A stretch of 64,000 nt of DNA from Brevibacterium daeguense (GCF_021729135.1 NZ_JAJTWW010000013.1:1-64000); one strand, 5' to 3'. Counted from the stretch's first letter, positions 42,439-51,228 are shown. Numbers and translations: made by a program. Notes: generated by a model not told the origin, from the letters alone.

Positions 42439-42780
42439 ATGTCATACACGCACGCCGTCACCGTCGCCCTGTCTTATCCGGATGCCGTCGAACGCACGCG
42501 CCAAGCATTGGCGGAGCAGGGGTTCGGCGTTCTCACGGAGATCGACATCAAGGCCACTTTTGAGAAGAAGCTCGGTGCCGAGGCCGCCGAGGCGGTCGGC
42601 GACTATGTGATCCTCGGCGCCTGCAACCCGGGACTCGCCAGCAGGGCGTTGGCCGCGGAGCCCGAGCTGGGCGCGCTGCTGCCGTGCAATGTGGTAGTTC
42701 GCCGGGGCGCCGAAGACACCGAGACCACCGTGGAGGCGATCGATCCGCAGACGATGGTCAAGCTCGGCGACAGCCCATAG
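42439..42780 (+). CDS. DUF302-family protein, apparently cut short by an amber codon
   Basis: This 113-residue protein fits DUF302 (THAVTVALSYPDAVERTRQAL and VLTEIDIKATFEKKLG near the start, then NPGLASRALAAEPELGALLPC). DUF302 domains are small alpha/beta proteins of uncertain function, sometimes linked to sulfur or metal chemistry. AGGGGGAG precedes ATG 42439. The frame ends at TAG 42778-42780, but the next 25 codons (to TGA 42856-42858) stay open and read VGEVADDADVRLQAALKAIG, which looks like the normal last helix of the family. A point mutation (for example CAG to TAG) or natural readthrough would explain this. Confidence 0.78.
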   Translation: MSYTHAVTVALSYPDAVERTRQALAEQGFGVLTEIDIKATFEKKLGAEAAEAVGDYVILGACNPGLASRALAAEPELGALLPCNVVVRRGAEDTETTVEAIDPQTMVKLGDSP

Positions 42781-42965
42781 GTGGGTGAGGTCGCCGACGA
42801 CGCCGACGTCAGACTGCAGGCGGCCCTGAAGGCGATCGGCAGCTCCGGCGACACGTGACGGTCGTTTCGTCCTCCGACAACTCGCGGCAGGAGCAGTCGA
42901 AACATGCTATAACTCACAGGGTTGGCAGTCCCTACCGAACATTTGTTCTGTTTCAAAGGAGAAGC

Positions 42966-44246
42966 ATGTCCCCGAGGAGATTCCGGCCCTTCGCTGCTGC
43001 CGGCGCCGTCACCGCCGTTCTTGCTCTCGTCACCGGCTGTGCCGGGTCCGCCGGCTCCGGGGGCGGTGACGGCTCCTCAGCGGAAGGCTTCGATTACGGC
43101 GCCGACCAGGAAGCGGTGGATGCCGCGCTCGCCGAGCTCGAGCCAGTCACCCTGACCATTCAGCCCTACGCCGCCTCGCCGGACGCAGCAGCCGCTGTCG
43201 CCGAGAAGGCCTTCATGGAAGCCGTCGAAGAGCGGTCCGGGGGCAAGATCAATTTCGAGGTCGCGTGGGGTCAGTCGATCGCCGCCTACCCGGAGGTCGA
43301 CGACGCGTTGGCCGACGGCCGCCTGGACATCGCCTACTCCGTCCCCGTGTACTTCCCCGCCGAGTACCCCCTCACCGACGCGTACAACAAGCTCAGCCAC
43401 TACACGAGTGCCGCGCCGCTGACCGGTGAAGCCGCGATCCAGGCGCAGATGAACGAGGCCGGCTGGAACCATCCGGAGGTCCTCGAGCAGTACACGGAGA
43501 AGGGGCTGACCCCGCTCAACCCGCTTGTCACCTCGGGCAACTACTGGGCCGCGTGCAACGCGGAGGGCACCTCGGCCGACGACTGGAAGGGACGGCAGGT
43601 CCGGATCGGCGGCTCCGTGCAGACGACGATCTCCGAGAACATCGGCGCGTCCCCCGTGTCCATGGAGTACGGCGAGGCCTTCGAGGCGCTGCAGCGCAGC
43701 ACCGTCGACTGCACCTTCATCCAGGGCATGGTCGCCGGCTCAACCGGCCTGCTGGAAGCGGCGCCGCATGTGTCGACCTTCGGCGAGGAGCGGATGACGG
43801 GCGCGGTGACCGCAGGCCACGTGGCCGGCTCGAGCTTCGAGCAGCTGCCGCTGCCGTACCAGCAGATCATCTTCGACGCGGCCAACATCGACTGGTTCCA
43901 CGGCCAGATCGCCGCCATCGTGGGCTCCTCTGCAGACGCTGTGGCAGACGTGCGCGACGCCGGCGGCACCTTCGCCGAATTCGATCAGGACGTGGAGGAG
44001 AACATCCTGGCCACCCAGGAAGAGGTCGTCGACGGTCTCATCGCCGAGGGTGTCATCGACGCCGAGGTCCGCGAGCAGCTCAAGGAGAGCGCGGGCAAGT
44101 GGGCCGGCATCGTCGAGGAGCTCGGCTACAGCGACGGCGGAGAGCTCTCCGAGCTCGACCAGTGGTACGACGCGGAGAACACCGATTTCCGTCCGCTGGG
44201 CGAACGGGCCTACGAGGCTGGTGGACTCGAGCATCGCCCCGCCTGA
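42966..44246 (+). CDS. TRAP-type (DctP-like) substrate-binding lipoprotein, second orphan
   Basis: This 426-residue protein has a lipoprotein signal (lipobox VTGC, C25) and matches the protein at 35625 along its whole length (EERSGGKINFEVAWGQSIAAY, DALADGRLDIAYSVPVYF, WKGRQVRIGGSVQTT, GASPVSMEYGEAFEALQRST). It has AAAGGAG just before ATG 42966 and a TATAAC -10-like box at 42908-42913. No DctQ/DctM genes are present. An aldehyde and an alcohol dehydrogenase follow on the same strand, so this copy may serve an alcohol or aldehyde pathway. The ligand is unknown. Confidence 0.83.
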   Translation: MSPRRFRPFAAAGAVTAVLALVTGCAGSAGSGGGDGSSAEGFDYGADQEAVDAALAELEPVTLTIQPYAASPDAAAAVAEKAFMEAVEERSGGKINFEVAWGQSIAAYPEVDDALADGRLDIAYSVPVYFPAEYPLTDAYNKLSHYTSAAPLTGEAAIQAQMNEAGWNHPEVLEQYTEKGLTPLNPLVTSGNYWAACNAEGTSADDWKGRQVRIGGSVQTTISENIGASPVSMEYGEAFEALQRSTVDCTFIQGMVAGSTGLLEAAPHVSTFGEERMTGAVTAGHVAGSSFEQLPLPYQQIIFDAANIDWFHGQIAAIVGSSADAVADVRDAGGTFAEFDQDVEENILATQEEVVDGLIAEGVIDAEVREQLKESAGKWAGIVEELGYSDGGELSELDQWYDAENTDFRPLGERAYEAGGLEHRPA

Positions 44247-44250
44247 TCAG

Positions 44251-44296
44251 GACCAGGGCGGCGCCCCACCAGACCAGGGCGGGGCGGCGGCCCACC
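44251..44296. repeat. Tandem 21 bp repeat after the binding-protein gene
   Basis: GACCAGGGCGGCGCCCCACC begins at 44251 and a similar GACCAGGGCGGGGCGGCGGC begins at 44272, just after the stop. Confidence 0.7.
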
Positions 44297-44336
44297 CCTC
44301 ACACGCACATGTCTTCCCGACTGCTGAAGGAGCATC

Positions 44337-45779
44337 ATGACAGCCGGCGCCATCGACACTGAAGCCCTCGGATCCATCACCGTCACCATGACGATCGACG
44401 GCGCCGCCGTGGCGGGTGCCGCGACCATCCCGGTCATCAACCCGGCGACCGAGGAGGTGGTGGCGCAGGCGCCTCGGGCATCCCGCGAGCAGCTGGACGC
44501 GGCGATCGCTGCAGCCCGACGCGCGTTCCCCGCCTGGCGGGCCACTCCGCTCGACAAGCGCCGGGCCGCGGTCCGGGCGATCGCCGAGGTGCTGCGCGCC
44601 AATGCGGACGAGCTCGCCGCCCTGCTCACCACGGAGCAGGGCAAGCCTCTCGCGGTCGCCCGCGGGGAAGTCGATCGTGCCGCCATGTGGGCCGAGGGCA
44701 TCGCGGGCATCGAGTGGGACGAGCGGGTGGCGGAGGACACCGACCAGCACCGCGTCGTCGTCCGACGGATGCCGCTGGGCGTGGTCGGCGCGATCGTGCC
44801 CTGGAACTTCCCGGTCACCCTGGCCGTCTGGAAGATCGCCCCGGCACTGCTCACCGGCAACACCCTGGTCCTCAAGCCGTCCCCCAACACTCCGCTGACG
44901 GCCCTGCGCATCGGCGAGCTGCTGCGGAACGCCCTGCCCGCCGGAGTGCTCAACGTGATCAGCGGCGGCGACGAGCTGGGGCCGTGGATGACCAGCCACC
45001 CCAGCTTCGACAAGATCGCCTTCACCGGATCCTCCGCCACCGGCAAGAAGGTCATGGCCTCCGCTGCCGAGCACCTCACCCGAGTGACGCTGGAGCTGGG
45101 CGGCAACGATGCGGCGGTCGTGCTCCCGGACGTCGACATCGCCGAGGTCGCGCCCAAGCTCTACTGGGCCTGCTTCTCCAACAGCGCCCAGTACTGCCTG
45201 GCCACCAAGCGGCTCTACGTCCACGCCGACATCTACGACGAACTCGCCGAGGCGCTCGCCGAGTACGGCCGGTCCGTCACCGTGGGCAACGGGATGGAGG
45301 AGGGCGTCCAGCTCGGGCCCATCCAGAACCGCGCACAGTACGAGAAGGTCCGGGGCTTCGTCGAGGAGTCCCGCGCCGCCGGGCATCGGTTCGTCCTCGA
45401 GACCCCGGTCGACCAGGAGCGCGGCTACTTCATCGGACCGATGATCGTCGACAACCCGCCGGAGGATTCGCGGATCGTGACCGAGGAGCCCTTCGGGCCG
45501 GTCGTGCCCATGCTGTCGTTCACCGACGCCGACGATGTGATCGAGCGGGTCAACGCGAGCCCCTACGGGCTCGGCGGCTCCGTCTGGGGCACCGACGTCG
45601 AGGCGGCGGTCGCCGTCGCCGAGCGCATCGAGTCCGGAGTCGTCTGGGTCAACGAGGTGCAGGCCCTGTCGCCGCACATCCCGATGGGTGGGCACAGGGA
45701 ATCGGGCATCGGGCGGGAGAACGGCGTCGAGGGCGTGCTGGAGTACACCGCGACCCAGTCCCTGGCCGTGCGCAAGTAG
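44337..45779 (+). CDS. NAD-dependent aldehyde dehydrogenase
   Basis: This 480-residue enzyme oxidises an aldehyde to its acid. The catalytic C287 lies in SNSAQYCLATKR, the general base E253 in TLELGGND, and the fold signatures VGAIVPWNFPVTLAVWKI, FTGSSATGKKV and EEPFGPVVPML are present. The usual NxGQxC reads NSAQYC here. GAAGGAG precedes the ATG. It follows the second DctP-like gene by 90 bases and precedes an alcohol dehydrogenase by 98, which suggests one pathway from alcohol to acid. Its last codons (VRK and stop) are repeated in frame twice downstream. Confidence 0.9.
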   Translation: MTAGAIDTEALGSITVTMTIDGAAVAGAATIPVINPATEEVVAQAPRASREQLDAAIAAARRAFPAWRATPLDKRRAAVRAIAEVLRANADELAALLTTEQGKPLAVARGEVDRAAMWAEGIAGIEWDERVAEDTDQHRVVVRRMPLGVVGAIVPWNFPVTLAVWKIAPALLTGNTLVLKPSPNTPLTALRIGELLRNALPAGVLNVISGGDELGPWMTSHPSFDKIAFTGSSATGKKVMASAAEHLTRVTLELGGNDAAVVLPDVDIAEVAPKLYWACFSNSAQYCLATKRLYVHADIYDELAEALAEYGRSVTVGNGMEEGVQLGPIQNRAQYEKVRGFVEESRAAGHRFVLETPVDQERGYFIGPMIVDNPPEDSRIVTEEPFGPVVPMLSFTDADDVIERVNASPYGLGGSVWGTDVEAAVAVAERIESGVVWVNEVQALSPHIPMGGHRESGIGRENGVEGVLEYTATQSLAVRK

Positions 45780-45817
45780 ACCACCGTGCGCAAGTAGACC
45801 ACCGTGCGCAAGTAGAA
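45768..45817. repeat. In-frame triple echo of the last codons and stop
   Basis: The 18-base unit GTGCGCAAGTAGACCACC runs at 45768-45785 and 45786-45803, with a third partial copy at 45804-45817. Each carries TAG in the aldehyde dehydrogenase frame, so three in-frame amber stops follow each other. Confidence 0.95.
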
Positions 45818-45877
45818 CATCGTCGCGTTCAGGCGGACCATCGCCGAGCACGTGAACATCTGCCGAAAGGACAGCTC

Positions 45878-46942
45878 GTGAAGACCTTTGCAGTACCGGC
45901 CCAGAATGCCTCCGTCGTCGAGCGGGAGGTCGAATCGCCCGCACCTGAAGGCGGTCAGGTGCTCCTGCGCGTCCTGCACGCCGGGGTGTGCCACACCGAC
46001 ACGCATGTGCAGGAAGGCGGCTACGACCTGGGAGGCCGCGGCTTCCTTGAGATGACCACCCGCGGTCTGGAGTACCCGGCCGTTATGGGCCACGAGACCG
46101 TGGGCGAAGTGATCGCCGTCGGTGACCAGGTGACGGGCGTGGCACCCGGTGATGTGCGCCTGATCTACCCGTGGATCGGCTGCGGGGAGTGCGTCCGCTG
46201 CCAGCAGGGCGAGGAGAACTACTGCGCCGCCAGCCGGGCGCTGGGGATCTTCACCCCCGGCGGCTTCGCCGAGGAGATCCTGGTCCCGCACGAGCGATAC
46301 CTCGTCGACATCGACGGACTCGACCCCGCATGGGCGGCGACGCTGGCGTGCTCGGGACTGACGGCGTACTCCTCGGCGCGGAAGGCGCTGGCCCACGTGT
46401 CCGCGGACGAGACCGTCGCTGTGATCGGTGCCGGAGGTGTCGGGCTGATGGCGATCGCCGTGCTCGGCGCTCTCGGCCACCGCTCGATCGCCGCCGTCGA
46501 CGTGCGGGACGAGAACCTCACGGTCGCCCGGGAGCTCGGGGCGACGATCACGGTGAACTCCTCGAACGGCAATGGCGTCGAAGCGCTCACGAGCGCTGCC
46601 GGTGGGCCGATCGCCTCCGTCATCGACTTCGTCAACACCGGGGCGACGGTCGGTTTGGGCTTCGACGCGCTCGCCAAGGGCGGCACCTTCGTCCACGTCG
46701 GACTGTTCGGCGGCGAGTTCGCGCTGCCGACCGCGCTGATGGCCATCAAGGCCTTGGTGCTGCAGGGGAACTACGTCGGTTCGCTGCAGGAGCTCAGGGA
46801 AGTCGTCGACATCGCCAAGCAGGGCCGGCTGCCGAAGATCCCGATCCTCTCCGGGCCGCTGAGCGCTGACGGTGTCAACGCGGGACTGACGGGCCTGCGG
46901 GACGGCACGGTCGCCGGCCGGACGGTGCTGTCGCGGGTGTGA
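45878..46942 (+). CDS. Zinc-dependent alcohol dehydrogenase (MDR family)
   Basis: This 354-residue MDR enzyme has catalytic zinc ligands in HAGVCHTDTH and MGHETVGEV, the structural zinc set in GCGECVRCQQGEENYC (about 98-113), and the cofactor site VIGAGGVGLMAIAVLGALG. The GTG at 45878 has GAAAGG seven bases upstream. It lies downstream of the aldehyde dehydrogenase, and the pair could take an alcohol to its acid. The insert YDLGGRGFLEMTTRGLEYPA is typical of a subset of actinobacterial MDR enzymes. The substrate is not evident. Confidence 0.88.
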   Translation: MKTFAVPAQNASVVEREVESPAPEGGQVLLRVLHAGVCHTDTHVQEGGYDLGGRGFLEMTTRGLEYPAVMGHETVGEVIAVGDQVTGVAPGDVRLIYPWIGCGECVRCQQGEENYCAASRALGIFTPGGFAEEILVPHERYLVDIDGLDPAWAATLACSGLTAYSSARKALAHVSADETVAVIGAGGVGLMAIAVLGALGHRSIAAVDVRDENLTVARELGATITVNSSNGNGVEALTSAAGGPIASVIDFVNTGATVGLGFDALAKGGTFVHVGLFGGEFALPTALMAIKALVLQGNYVGSLQELREVVDIAKQGRLPKIPILSGPLSADGVNAGLTGLRDGTVAGRTVLSRV

Positions 46943-47069
46943 CCGTCCCTGCTCGCGGGGAAGGATCGGGACCGTCGTTCCATCATCCACGGCATCTGGC
47001 GGACTCGTCCCGCAATCGCCCTGCTCCTGTTCAGAAAACTGAGTCTTTCCGCTGACATCGGAATGTACA

Positions 47070-47082
47070 TATAATCTGAACA
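47070..47082 (+). promoter_or_regulatory. Consensus -10 box for a leaderless transcript
   Basis: TATAAT (47070-47075) ends six bases before the ATG of the AbiEi-like gene, so transcription would begin at or near the start codon. No ribosome site is present. The perfect TATAAT is unusual in this GC-rich window. Confidence 0.6.
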
Positions 47083-48167
47083 TGACAGTTGATCGAACGC
47101 CCCCGCCGCCTCAGAGCGAGAGCGACCTCGTTGATCGCGTCGCTGAAATGCTGCGCGCTCGATTGCCAGAAGACTGGGAGTTGAAGCAGTTCCTCAACTT
47201 AGACCTGAATGGTAGAAGCACATTCGACGCTGCATTCGCGGTAAGTGCGCCCGACGGTCGAGAGATCGAGCTGGTGATAGAAGCCAGACGCTTGTTGGCT
47301 GTGCGCGATGTCCCTCGAATCGCTGAACAGCTGAGGGTCACCGGAGCAGGCCGCGTGGGCTTGGTGGCTGCACGATATCTTGCCGCCTCAGTGCGCAAGG
47401 AGTTGTCAGACGCGGGCCTGTCCTTTGCTGATGCCACCGGAAACATGTTGGTGCGTGCATCTTCGCCGGCCCTCTTCATCTCTGACAGGGGTGCTGACAA
47501 TGACCCGTGGCGCGGTCCCGGGCGTCCTCGGGGGACATTGAAGGGCGAACCTGCAGCCAAGGTGGTCCGTGCGCTCGTGGATTTCCCGGGTCCCTGGAAA
47601 GTGCGAAACCTGATCGAGAAGTCCAAGGCGTCGACGGGCTCGGTCTATCGAGTCCTGGACTTTCTCGAAGAGGAGGCGTTGTTGCAGAGGGACCGTGAGG
47701 GCCTCATCCAAGTCAGTGATTGGGCCAAGTTGCTCAGACGATGGAGCAACGACTATCAGTTCCTGAACTCGAACGCGGTTTCGCGGTGGATAGCGCCACG
47801 AGGATTCGATGCACTTGCTGAGCGGATTGCAGCAGCCAGCTTGCCCGAGTTCGCGATCACCGGCTCTATGGCGGCTGCCACCTGGGCTGAATACGCCCCC
47901 CTAAGAGCAGTCGCGATCTACACTGCAGATCGTGCGAGCGCTGCGAAAGAGTGGGGACTTCGAGCCACCGACACCGGCGCAAACGTGCTTCTTGCTGAAC
48001 CGGCTTACTCGGTGGTCTTCGAGCGCACGACGGTGCGGGAGGACGGACTGAGAGTTGCAGCGCCTGCTCAGGTAGCGGTCGACTTGATGACCGGACCAGG
48101 GCGTGCACCTGCAGAAGCCGACCATCTCCTCGAATGGATGCAAGAGAATGAAGACACCTGGCGGTAG
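47082..48167 (+). CDS. Winged-helix protein of an AbiE-like (type IV toxin-antitoxin) pair
   Basis: This 361-residue protein has an N-terminal nuclease-like or sensor part (residues 1-130), a linker with RGPGRPRGTLKGEPAAKV, a winged helix (LIEKSKASTGSVYRVLDFLE, about 185-204) and a C-terminal domain (FAITGSMAAATWAEYAPLRA) reminiscent of AbiEi antitoxin proteins. The gene just downstream encodes a nucleotidyltransferase-like protein, the usual partner. Base composition is clearly lower in GC than the flanks. The ATG has no ribosome site and sits six bases after a TATAAT. Antitoxin assignment rests on layout; the N-terminal part I do not recognise. Confidence 0.65.
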   Translation: MTVDRTPPPPQSESDLVDRVAEMLRARLPEDWELKQFLNLDLNGRSTFDAAFAVSAPDGREIELVIEARRLLAVRDVPRIAEQLRVTGAGRVGLVAARYLAASVRKELSDAGLSFADATGNMLVRASSPALFISDRGADNDPWRGPGRPRGTLKGEPAAKVVRALVDFPGPWKVRNLIEKSKASTGSVYRVLDFLEEEALLQRDREGLIQVSDWAKLLRRWSNDYQFLNSNAVSRWIAPRGFDALAERIAAASLPEFAITGSMAAATWAEYAPLRAVAIYTADRASAAKEWGLRATDTGANVLLAEPAYSVVFERTTVREDGLRVAAPAQVAVDLMTGPGRAPAEADHLLEWMQENEDTWR

Positions 48168-48979
48168 GAACCAAAACCTTCTGGTCCGTGCGAGATCAGT
48201 ACTCATTGACGCTCTAGAAGCACTTCACGATCATCGAGACGCAGTCATCGTAGTCGGCGCACAGGCCGTCTACCTTCGGACTGACCGCATCAGGATCGCC
48301 CTCGCAGAGGCAACTAAGGACAGCGATGTCGTTCTCGACCCTGGTCTACTTAGCGACGACCCTCTCCTTGAAGAGGCGATGAAAGGCGCGGGATTTCTTC
48401 CATCGAGTCAACCCGGTTCTTGGTTGACCGTTGAAGGCATTCCTGTCGATCTCATGGTTCCCGACAGTCTTGCTGGCCGTGGCCGAAGAAGTGCACAGAT
48501 TCCTCCGCACGATAAAGAATTCAGCTCGACGAGCACGTGGCTTAGAAGGATGCCTAGTCGACTTTGATGAGATGACCGTTTCAGCTCTCGACCCAAACGA
48601 CAATCGATCTTTGACGGTCAAAGTTGCGGGACCGGCGGCATTGTTGGTCGCTAAGCTCCACAAGATTGCGGAGAGAGCTGACGATGCTCCTCACCGGCTG
48701 AACGACAAGGACGCTCACGACGCGTACAGAATTCTGTTGACTTACGAATCAGCTGTCCTCGTTCAGGGTTTCAGGCTTATGGCGAGCACTGACACCAGTC
48801 GCGAGGTAACTGTTGAAGCAGCAGGCTATCTTGCTCGCCTCTTTTCAGATGGACCTCACTCAATAGGGGCGATCATGGCCGGACGCGCGGAGGAAGGGGT
48901 TGGAGAACCCGAGCAGGTTTCAGCCGCGGTTTCGTTTCTCGCAGCCGACCTTCTCGATGAACTCAACTGGGCCGTATGA
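48148..48979 (+). pseudogene. Frameshifted nucleotidyltransferase (AbiEii-like toxin)
   Basis: The first frame (48148-48567) encodes a nucleotidyltransferase N-terminus: VIVVGAQAVYLRTDRIRIA, then ATKDSDVVLDPGLL, the GS...DxD-like catalytic region, and EGIPVDLMVPDSL. It then loses sense at 48514 and stops at 48567. The remainder is in another frame, from NSARRARGLEGCLVDFDEM to the TGA at 48979 (with GPAALLVAKLHKIAERADD). Removing one A from AAA 48514-48516 joins the two into one protein of about 275 residues. The start overlaps the winged-helix gene by 20 bases. Lower GC than the flanks suggests acquisition. Confidence 0.75.
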
Positions 48980-49049
48980 AATGTTCGAGCCTGCCGGAGC
49001 GGTGGATAAGTGACCGGCACCGGCGGCAGTTGTGGAGATTTTCAAGGGT

Positions 49050-49751
49050 TCAGCCCGTACTCTCCCGCTGGTGCTGCACCGTCTCCGCGAAGTACTCGGC
49101 CAGCGCCCGTCCCGAGGACAGGATGTTGGCGCTCGCCGCCTCCCGTGCCGCCTCCACGTCCCGTGCCTCGATCGCCGCCAGCAGCCTTTCCTGCCCGGTC
49201 CGGGTGATCTCGGGCCAGCCCTCGATGTCCGAGTAGAGGGCCTGCGGGACGTACTTGAGGAACAGCGAGGTCAGCCACCACAGCTTCGGAGCAGGAGCGG
49301 CGCGGTTGATCTGGCGGTGGAAGGCACGGCTCTTCTCGGGCAGCAGATGCCGGTGGCTGCGCTCGAGCACCGCGACCGTCTCGTGATGGATCGCGCGGAG
49401 CTCGCGGATGTCCGCGTCGGTCAGGAGCGGGGTGGCCCGTGCTGCCAGCTCCCCGGCGACGAAGGCGTGGGTCAGGAACACGTCCTCGATGTCCTGCGGG
49501 GTGAGCGGGTGCACCGTGAAGCCCGATCCCGCGCTGCGGTCCAGGAAGCCCTCGACGACCAGCGTCTGCAGTGCCTCGCGGACAGGGGTTGTCGACACGG
49601 CGAAATGCGCCGCGACGGTGTCCACGCGCAGCTGTTCGTCCGGCAGGAGATGCCCGGAGACGATGAATTCCCGCAGGTGGGCGGCGACGTAGGTGCTGCG
49701 CGACCCGTAGGCGGGCACGACGTCCCCGCGGTCGAACTGGATCAGGGGCAT
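49050..49751 (-). CDS. GntR-family regulator, FadR/FCD subfamily
   Basis: This 233-residue protein has a winged helix (LRVDTVAAHFAVSTTPVREA, about 41-60) and an FCD effector domain (AFVAGELAARATPLLTDADI, then SRAFHRQINRAAPAPKLWWL). GAGGACC precedes the ATG at 49751. It is the last gene of a leftward run with aldehyde dehydrogenase, alcohol dehydrogenase, zinc-ribbon protein and lactonase, so it likely regulates that run in response to an acid or lactone intermediate. Confidence 0.86.
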   Translation of the reverse strand: MPLIQFDRGDVVPAYGSRSTYVAAHLREFIVSGHLLPDEQLRVDTVAAHFAVSTTPVREALQTLVVEGFLDRSAGSGFTVHPLTPQDIEDVFLTHAFVAGELAARATPLLTDADIRELRAIHHETVAVLERSHRHLLPEKSRAFHRQINRAAPAPKLWWLTSLFLKYVPQALYSDIEGWPEITRTGQERLLAAIEARDVEAAREAASANILSSGRALAEYFAETVQHQRESTG

Positions 49752-49771
49752 GCGGGTCCTCGAGTTCGGGG

Positions 49772-49821
49772 TCAGAGACGGGGGAGCAGGGTCAGAGCCG
49801 GAGAGCTGGGCATCAGAGCCG
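49772..49821. repeat. Triple echo of the aldehyde dehydrogenase stop (leftward gene)
   Basis: The stop context, read on the plus strand as TCAGAGCCGG (49813-49822), recurs as TCAGAGCCGG at 49792 and TCAGAGACGG at 49772. The first echo (21 bases on) gives a second TGA in frame. Confidence 0.85.
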
Positions 49822-51228
49822 GATGATCACGGTCTTCGTCGCGGTGTAGGCGTCGAGCGACTCGTAGCCCTTCTCGCGGCCGTAGCCGGACTTCCGGAAG
49901 CCTCCGAAAGGATACTCGACCCCGCCGCCGGCGCCGTACGCGTTGACGTAGACCTGCCCGGCCCGGACCCTCCGCGCGAGTCGGTGCACCCGGGAGACGT
50001 CCGTGGTCCAGATCGCGGCCATGAGCGCGTAGTCGGTCCCGTTGGCCAGCCCCACCGCCTCGTCCTCGTCCGAGAACTCCATCGACGCCAGTACCGGACC
50101 GAAGACCTCCTGCTGGGCGATCTCGGACTGCGGATCGACACCTGTGATGATCGTCGGCGCGAAGTAGGCGCCCTCGTCCAGACCCTCGGGCACGCTGCCG
50201 CCGGTGAGCAATGTGCCGTCGGCGCCCTCGACCATGCCCTGGACCCGCGACTGCTGCTTGGCCGACACCAGCGGCCCCAGGTCGAGGTCCTCACGCCCCG
50301 GCCCGATCGTCACATTCTCGAACTCCGCCTTGAGCCGGGCGTGGAGGTCCCCGGCGACGTCCGAGTGGACGAGCAGCCGGGATCCGGCCGAGCAGGTCTG
50401 GCCCGCGTTCTGCAGGATCCCCTTGGTCACGAACGGCACCACCTGGTCGAGGTCCGCGTCGGGGAAGACAATGTGCGGGGACTTGCCGCCGAGCTCGAGC
50501 ACCGCCGGGGTGACATTGGTCGCCGCGCTCTGGGCGATCGACACCCCCACCTGGGTCGACCCGACGAACCCGACGTGATCGATGCCGGGGTGAGCCGCCA
50601 GGGCCGCTCCCGCCTCGGCCCCGATGCCGGGCACCACGTTGATGACACCGCTGGGGAAGCCCGCCTCGACGGCCAGCTGAGCCAGGCGGACCGCGGTCCG
50701 AGGGGTCTCGTCCGCGGGTTTGACGACGATGGTGTTGCCGGTGACGACCGCCGGTGCGACAGCGCGTCCGAAAAGCTGCATGGGGTAGTTCCAGGCGATG
50801 ACGCTGCCGCACACTCCGAGGGGTTCGCGCCGCGTGTAGGTGTGGAACGCCTCGTCGACCGGCAGCTGGAGGCCGTAGTACGACTCGATCGCCCGCCCGT
50901 AGAAGGTGAAGTACCGTGCGAGGACGACGGCATCCGCGCGCGCCTGCGACAGCGGCTTGCCGGTGTCCTCGGATTCCAGCTGGGTCAGCTCCTCGGTGTG
51001 CGCGAGGATCACGGCGGCGTAGGCCTCCATGATGTCCGCGCGTACTTCCGGCTTGGTCGCCGCCCACCCCTCCTGCGCAGCGCGCGCCGATGTCACCGCG
51101 CTGTCGATGAGCTCGGCATCACCTCGGGTGACGGAGCCGAGCACGGACCCGTCGGCGGGGTCGATGTTGTCGTAAGCGGCGCCGTTCTCGACGCTCTCGC
51201 CGCCGATGAAGGCTGGGACGTGCTTCAC
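49813..51228 (-). CDS. NAD-dependent aldehyde dehydrogenase (betaine/succinate-semialdehyde-type)
   Basis: This 471-residue enzyme has the catalytic C279 in NAGQTCSAGSRLL, the glutamate in LELGGKSPHIV (about 245), GSVIAWNYPMQLF and FVGSTQVGVSIAQ. GAGGGGAG precedes the GTG start at 51228. It lies between an alcohol dehydrogenase and the GntR gene in a leftward run with an AHL-lactonase-like hydrolase. In that setting it would oxidise the aldehyde formed from a ring-opened hydroxy acid, but betaine aldehyde and other substrates cannot be excluded. Confidence 0.9.
   Translation of the reverse strand: MKHVPAFIGGESVENGAAYDNIDPADGSVLGSVTRGDAELIDSAVTSARAAQEGWAATKPEVRADIMEAYAAVILAHTEELTQLESEDTGKPLSQARADAVVLARYFTFYGRAIESYYGLQLPVDEAFHTYTRREPLGVCGSVIAWNYPMQLFGRAVAPAVVTGNTIVVKPADETPRTAVRLAQLAVEAGFPSGVINVVPGIGAEAGAALAAHPGIDHVGFVGSTQVGVSIAQSAATNVTPAVLELGGKSPHIVFPDADLDQVVPFVTKGILQNAGQTCSAGSRLLVHSDVAGDLHARLKAEFENVTIGPGREDLDLGPLVSAKQQSRVQGMVEGADGTLLTGGSVPEGLDEGAYFAPTIITGVDPQSEIAQQEVFGPVLASMEFSDEDEAVGLANGTDYALMAAIWTTDVSRVHRLARRVRAGQVYVNAYGAGGGVEYPFGGFRKSGYGREKGYESLDAYTATKTVIIRL

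Noticed and set aside
42781..42858. A separate small gene starting at GTG 42781
   Set aside because: It directly continues the DUF302 frame after an amber codon and has no ribosome site of its own; it reads as the lost end of that gene.
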